9,875 bases of DNA from Burkholderiales bacterium. Lineage in GTDB: Bacteria > Pseudomonadota > Gammaproteobacteria > Burkholderiales > SG8-39. The first letter of the stretch is position 1, and each line of letters starts with the position of its first letter. Below are positions 6,014 to 9,875 of this stretch, in pieces. A program made the translations under genes and the position numbers. The stretch spans positions 1-9,875 of the forward strand of contig JADLDQ010000293.1 in the NCBI GenBank assembly GCA_020846575.1. Direction: 5' to 3'. The notes beneath the pieces are model-generated. The model was not told where the DNA came from. It saw only the letters and a list, made by a program, of their open reading frames with translations, and searched no databases.

Positions 6014-7863
6014 CTCACTGGGGCGCGGTAGCGGCACCGCAGCTCGGCTTCCAGAAGATCCACCTGGACAACCTCCAGTTCGACCCGCGTACCCGCGGCA
6101 AGGTCGGGCAGGGAAGGCACCCGCAACGTGAGCGGCAGGCGCGTGAAGCGCACCAGATTCTCGCGCAGCACCTCGGCCTCCGCAACGCCGACGCCCTCCT
6201 GCACCAGCCAGCGCAGGCACCAGTAGCGCTCCATCGCCCACTGGAACTCCCCGTAAGCGGCGTGGGCGGTTTCGAAAGCATGCACCGCGGACAACAGTGC
6301 CGGGTCATTGCGGGCGAAGGGCGCGACCTCCCCGCGAAGAAGGGCGACGAGCTGCCACTGGTTGACGAGGTCGACGTAGCGCCTCAGGGGCGAGGTCAGC
6401 CAGGCGTAATGGCTGATGCCCAGACTCTGGTGCTCGCCCGCGCCGGTGCTCATGCGCACCTTGCCGCCGGCCTGTACACGGTATATGGCGGGCAGGCCCG
6501 CAGCGTCGAGCAGCCTTCCCCAGGTGCTGTTGGCGAGGATCATCAGCTCGGCCACCAGCTTGTCGAGCGGCGTGCCACGCGGGCGGAGCTGGATCTCGAT
6601 TCGCTCGCCGCCGTTGCCATCCCGAAGGACACGGAAGTTGTACTCGGGCCGCTCCACCGCGGTCGAGGGACGTCCTCGCACGGTCTCGCGCGCCTCGGCG
6701 AACCGCCACAACCAGTGCAGTTCGCCCGCGAAGGGCAGCGGTGGCGGCTCCCCGCGCACGAACGCTTCGTCCAGGCTCGCGCTGGCCTGCAGGCGCAGGT
6801 TCGCCGCGATGGGGACGCTCTCGATCACGCTGCGTTCGCGCTCGATGACGAGGTCCGGCTCGCGCACCTCGAAATAGATCGACAGCGCAGGCCGCGCTGC
6901 GCCTTCGCCCAGTGTAAACGCATCGACCACCGAGTCCGGCAGCATGGTGATCTTGCGCCCGGGCACGTATATGGAAGACATGCGCTGGCGCGCCGCCTCG
7001 TCCATCGCGGAGCCCGGTGCGAAACCCAGTGCTGGTGCGGCAATGTGAATACCCACTTGCACGAGATCCGGCGCCAGGCGTGTTATCGAAAGCGCATCAT
7101 CGATCTCCGTGGTTTCCGCATCGTCCAGGCTGAAGGCGGCCACCCGGGCCTCGGGCAGGCCGGCGGGCACCTGGAAGTCGAGGTTCTCGAGGAACGAGGT
7201 ACCGCGCGGGAAGTGCTCGAACAGGAACCGCCCGAAGTGATAGTCGTGGGTCGACGCAAGGGCACCGGCGCGCTCGAAGAGCCGGGCCGCAGTGAGCCCT
7301 GTCGCCTCGCTTGCCTGCTCCAGCGCGCGGGCTTCGGGCTTGTTGCGGTCCGGCCGGTAAAGGAGCTCCGGCAGCGCAGGCTGCCAGCCCTCGGGCAGCC
7401 TGCCCGCCGCCAGAGCGTGCGCCCAGTCCACGATCTGCTGCTTCACCCGGCGCTTCTTCTCCTCGCTCGCGAGCGCGGCGCGCAGGATGTCGGCCGGCGC
7501 CGCCCGGAACCGGCCCTTGCCTTTGCGGTGGAAATAGATCGGCGCGGCCCGCAGCCGGATGAGGATGGCGGCCGCCTCGACCGCGTTCGGCGCGTGCCCG
7601 CAGTAATCCTTCGCCAGCGTTTCGAAGGCGAATTCCTCGGCGCCGCAGCATTCCCAGAGGAACGCGGCGTCGATGTCGCCGGCCATGATCTCGGCCTGGC
7701 GCAGCATCTCCGCAGGCGCAGGCTGCGTGAAGCGCAGCAGCACCGCTGAGGCCTTCACCTTGCTGCGCTTGCCGTGCGGCGCCTCCACCTGTAGCGAGGT
7801 CTCGTTGTCGGCGAGCACCGCCCCGACCTTGAAATCGCCGCTTTCTTCATACAGGACGTGCAT
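6010..7863 (-). CDS. RNase II/R-family (RNB domain) exoribonuclease, short paralog
   Basis: A 617-residue protein of the RNB family, which degrades single-stranded RNA 3' to 5' with Mg2+. The N-terminal part (1-about 225) begins MHVLYEESGDFKVGAVL and contains a basic nucleic-acid-binding stretch (HRKGKGRFR, 112-120) in place of classical cold-shock domains. The RNB core starts with FSLDDAETTEIDDALSI (244-260), supplying Asp247, Asp255 and Asp256. The position usually filled by the second catalytic Asp is Glu253. YVPGRKITMLPD (299-310) and YAWLTSPLRRYVDLVNQW (487-503) are further RNB signatures, the latter with the conserved Arg pair. The C-terminus (about 570-617) may be a reduced S1-like domain. 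It is shorter than RNase R (about 800) and near RNase II (about 640) in length. The start is ATG 7863, with ATG 7872 equally possible; neither has a Shine-Dalgarno. A TATAAT lies about 140 bp upstream. Confidence 0.92.
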   Translation of the reverse strand: MHVLYEESGDFKVGAVLADNETSLQVEAPHGKRSKVKASAVLLRFTQPAPAEMLRQAEIMAGDIDAAFLWECCGAEEFAFETLAKDYCGHAPNAVEAAAILIRLRAAPIYFHRKGKGRFRAAPADILRAALASEEKKRRVKQQIVDWAHALAAGRLPEGWQPALPELLYRPDRNKPEARALEQASEATGLTAARLFERAGALASTHDYHFGRFLFEHFPRGTSFLENLDFQVPAGLPEARVAAFSLDDAETTEIDDALSITRLAPDLVQVGIHIAAPALGFAPGSAMDEAARQRMSSIYVPGRKITMLPDSVVDAFTLGEGAARPALSIYFEVREPDLVIERERSVIESVPIAANLRLQASASLDEAFVRGEPPPLPFAGELHWLWRFAEARETVRGRPSTAVERPEYNFRVLRDGNGGERIEIQLRPRGTPLDKLVAELMILANSTWGRLLDAAGLPAIYRVQAGGKVRMSTGAGEHQSLGISHYAWLTSPLRRYVDLVNQWQLVALLRGEVAPFARNDPALLSAVHAFETAHAAYGEFQWAMERYWCLRWLVQEGVGVAEAEVLRENLVRFTRLPLTLRVPSLPDLAAGTRVELEVVQVDLLEAELRCRYRAPVS

Positions 7864-8005
7864 CGCGGCCATGCGAGAGTGTGGTTCGGACGGGGTCGAA
7901 TCGGGACGCAGGCAGAACTGGAGCGGGACGGGCGCCACAGCGCCGCCACGGGCCCGTGCCGGACAAGCCCACACGGGCGGGTCCGGCGCGGGCCAGAGGC
8001 CTGGG

Positions 8006-8011
8006 ATTATA
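8006..8011 (-). promoter_or_regulatory. Consensus -10 box (TATAAT) overlapping the yqiA stop codon
   Basis: On the minus strand the sequence GGTATAATCCC holds a perfect -10 hexamer in a GC-rich setting; the TAA inside it is the yqiA stop codon. No good -35 is seen at 16-18 bp (the nearest candidate, TTCGGA at 8039-8034, is 22 bp away). It would start a transcript near 7999 with a leader of about 135 bases before the ribonuclease gene. That leader (7864-7999) is GC-rich and has no recognised element. Confidence 0.5.
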
Positions 8012-8588
8012 CCGGCCGCGCCTCGCCGAGCCCTCCGAACGCCAGGATCTCGGGAATGAAGTCGACGAAGCTCTGGAAGGTATGGTCACCGCCTTCGACC
8101 ACCCGCTGGCGTGCGCCCGCGTAGCGCTGCATGGCCAGCCGGTAGTCGAGCAGTTCGTCTCCCGTCTCGACCAGCAGCAGATAGCGCTCGACCGTAATGC
8201 GTTCCGGGCAGAGCGCCGCCCACTGCTGGAGGTGCGCCGGCGTCAGTTCGTAGCGCTCGGCGGTGTGGAGATTCTGCTGCGCGCCCAGGTACGCTCGCAA
8301 ACCGACGTGGGGCGTGATGGCGGGATTGACGAGCACCGCGCGCACACCGTGTTTTTCCGCGAGGTGCGTGGCGTAGAAACCGCCCAGAGAGGAGCCCACC
8401 AGGCAGATGCCGCCATTCACGTGCCGGGCCATCGTCGTCTCGATCGCGCCGATCGCCGCCTGCGGCAGGTGCGGGAGGGCGGGACACGCGAACTGCGCTT
8501 CCAGGCCCAGAATCCGCATGCGCTCGCCGAGCTGACAGGCCTTGCGGGAACTGGGCGAGCTGTTGAAACCGTGAAGGTAGATCAGCAT
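8007..8588 (-). CDS. yqiA: YqiA-like esterase (alpha/beta hydrolase, UPF0227)
   Basis: A 193-residue protein, the size of E. coli YqiA (about 193), a small cytoplasmic carboxylesterase of unclear physiological substrate. The N-terminus MLIYLHGFNSSPSSRK (1-16) carries the oxyanion-side HGF motif. The nucleophile is Ser67 in VGSSLGGFYA (64-73), the acid is probably Asp144 in ETGDELLDY (141-149), and the base is His169 in EGGDHTF (165-171). This gives a complete Ser-Asp-His triad. NPAITPH (88-94) is also typical of the family. The ATG at 8588 starts the conserved region directly and is preceded by GGGGAG only three bases away, a rather short spacing. A gap of 188 bp separates it from mpl upstream; I see no gene, hairpin terminator or clear promoter there. 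Downstream, its stop codon lies inside a TATAAT. Confidence 0.88.
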   Translation of the reverse strand: MLIYLHGFNSSPSSRKACQLGERMRILGLEAQFACPALPHLPQAAIGAIETTMARHVNGGICLVGSSLGGFYATHLAEKHGVRAVLVNPAITPHVGLRAYLGAQQNLHTAERYELTPAHLQQWAALCPERITVERYLLLVETGDELLDYRLAMQRYAGARQRVVEGGDHTFQSFVDFIPEILAFGGLGEARPV

Positions 8589-8776
8589 GGACTCCCCGCA
8601 TCCTGGATGAGGCGTATCACGGTGCTCGGCGCCCGGCCGCCAGCAGCCCGACGCGGAAGGCCGATGACGGCACCCGCTCTCCTCGGCAGCGTGCCGTTCG
8701 CCGGGCTGACACGCGCGCTCTTCCTTCCTGGAACCGGGAATGCAAGCAGGGCCGCGGTCGCTGCCGCATGGACCGG

Positions 8777-9875
8777 CTAGACCGCCCCGCAGGCGCGGCC
8801 GCCGAGCGCGGCGAGGAGCTTGTCGTGGATACCGCCGAATGCTCCATTGGACATGACCAGCACGCTGTCGCCGGCGCGCGCCTGGGCTGCGACGGCCGCC
8901 ACCAGGCGTTCGAGATCGTCCTCGCAGCGTGCCCGCGCCCCGAGCGCTGCGAGCGCAGACTGCACATCCCATCCGAGGCCTTGGGTGAAGCAGAATACCT
9001 GGTCGGCCCCAGCGAGGCTCGCGGCGAGACGCTCTTTCATGACACCGAGCTTCATGGTGTTGGATCGCGGTTCCAGCACCGCGAGAATGCGCTGCGGGCG
9101 CTCAGGCTGCGAGGCGGCGCGCAACCCCTCCAGCGTCGCAGCGATGGCGGTGGGGTGGTGCGCGAAATCGTCGTACACCCGGATGCCGCCAACCTCGCCC
9201 CGCAACTCCATGCGCCGGCGCACGCCAGAGAAGCTTGCCAAGGCCTCGATCGAGGCTTCGGGCGCGACGCCGGCATGAGCGGCGGCTGCGATGGCCCCGA
9301 GCGCATTGCGCCGGTTGTGCACGCCTTGTTGCAGCCAGCGCAACTCGCCTAGAGTGCGCCCCGCGCGCTTGATCCGGCATGCGCGATCGTCCGTATCTTC
9401 GCCCTGCCACATCCCGCCTTCGCCAAAGGTCTCTACGGGGCACCAGCAGCCCCGCTCGAGCACGCGCTGAACAGCCTCGTCGGCTGCCGGAACCAGGATC
9501 CGGCCGGTACGCGGTACAGTGCGCACGAAGTGGTGAAATTGTGTCTCGATCGCTGCAAGATCGCAGAAGATATCGGCGTGATCAAACTCGATGTTGTTGA
9601 TGAGCGCGGTTCGGGGACGGTAGTGGACGAACTTGGAGCGTTTGTCGAAGAAGGCAGTGTCGTATTCGTCGGCCTCGATGACGAACAAGGGCGACTGCGA
9701 TGCGCGCGCCGAGACCTCGAAGTCGTTAGTCAAACCGCCGATCAGGAACCCGGTCCGTTTGCCCGCACACTCCAGTATCCAGGCCAGCATGGAGGAGGTG
9801 GTCGTCTTTCCGTGAGTTCCAGAGACTGCAAGTACCCACTTACTTATGAGTACATGCTCGGCCAGCCACTGCGGC
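8777..9875 (-). CDS. mpl: Murein tripeptide ligase Mpl (5' end beyond window)
   Basis: The gene enters from the right edge; 365 codons are visible to the TAG stop. Mpl (UDP-N-acetylmuramate:L-alanyl-gamma-D-glutamyl-meso-diaminopimelate ligase) rejoins recycled tripeptide to UDP-MurNAc with ATP in the cytoplasm, a murein-recycling shortcut. By comparison with family length (about 450-460) roughly the first 90-100 residues are missing. Visible Mur-ligase motifs, numbered from the first visible codon (Pro, 9874-9872), are the P-loop SGTHGKTTT (18-26), FVIEADEYDTAFFDKRSKF (64-82) and NNIEFDHADIF (93-103). Then follow HNRRNALGA (186-194), FSGVRRRMELRGE (215-227), DDFAHHPTAI (235-244), LEPRSNTMK (267-275) and MSNGAFGGIHDKLL (341-354). 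The EADEYDTAFFDKRSKF and NNIEFDHADIF forms identify Mpl rather than MurC. The stretch before the P-loop (codons for VLISK, with ATA and AGT) is more AT-rich than the rest. Confidence 0.97.
   Translation of the reverse strand, partial: PQWLAEHVLISKWVLAVSGTHGKTTTSSMLAWILECAGKRTGFLIGGLTNDFEVSARASQSPLFVIEADEYDTAFFDKRSKFVHYRPRTALINNIEFDHADIFCDLAAIETQFHHFVRTVPRTGRILVPAADEAVQRVLERGCWCPVETFGEGGMWQGEDTDDRACRIKRAGRTLGELRWLQQGVHNRRNALGAIAAAAHAGVAPEASIEALASFSGVRRRMELRGEVGGIRVYDDFAHHPTAIAATLEGLRAASQPERPQRILAVLEPRSNTMKLGVMKERLAASLAGADQVFCFTQGLGWDVQSALAALGARARCEDDLERLVAAVAAQARAGDSVLVMSNGAFGGIHDKLLAALGGRACGAV

Noticed and set aside
6262..7749. A 495-codon plus-strand open frame opposite the ribonuclease gene
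   Set aside because: It is antisense to a gene with complete RNB motifs and has no protein-like features of its own.
8589..8972. In-frame extension upstream of the yqiA start
   Set aside because: It overlaps the end of mpl and has low-complexity Arg/Gly/Pro composition; the conserved YqiA start is at 8588.

Overview
The window is GC-rich, conventionally organised chromosomal DNA from a Gram-negative bacterium. The gene set (Mpl murein recycling, MtgA, a TonB-family protein and a distinctive RNase II paralog) and the look of the proteins suggest a betaproteobacterium. That placement is inferred from family resemblance, not from a search. Nine protein-coding genes are supported, two of them cut by the window edges. 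I see no rRNA, tRNA, CRISPR array, insertion sequence, prophage or other mobile element.

Layout: (1) The left edge holds the first 157 codons of a magnesium transporter, mgtE, on the minus strand. (2) A divergent intergenic region of about 390 bp separates it from the next gene and carries a striking tandem repeat built on GAACGAC. (3) A two-gene plus-strand operon follows: an MFS permease of the UMF1/Atg22-like type and a YbdL-type methionine aminotransferase, joined by an ATGA overlap. (4) After a 49-bp convergent junction, everything to the right edge is on the minus strand. In transcription order this is mpl (5' end beyond the window), yqiA, an RNB-domain exoribonuclease, a TonB-family protein, aroE and mtgA.

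The minus-strand cluster leans towards the cell envelope. Mpl salvages murein tripeptide, MtgA polymerises glycan strands and the TonB-like protein spans the periplasm. AroE (shikimate pathway), YqiA (esterase) and the RNase II-like protein are housekeeping neighbours. aroE and mtgA overlap by four bases (GTGA). The other gaps are 72 to 188 bp, and two contain plausible promoters: a consensus TATAAT overlapping the yqiA stop codon, and an AT-rich island before the TonB-like gene. The cluster is therefore probably several transcription units.

No convincing new biological system is present. The items most worth a second look are the heptamer repeat tract, the Asp-to-Glu change in the catalytic motif of the ribonuclease, the TonB-like protein without visible partners, and the coupled permease-aminotransferase pair.
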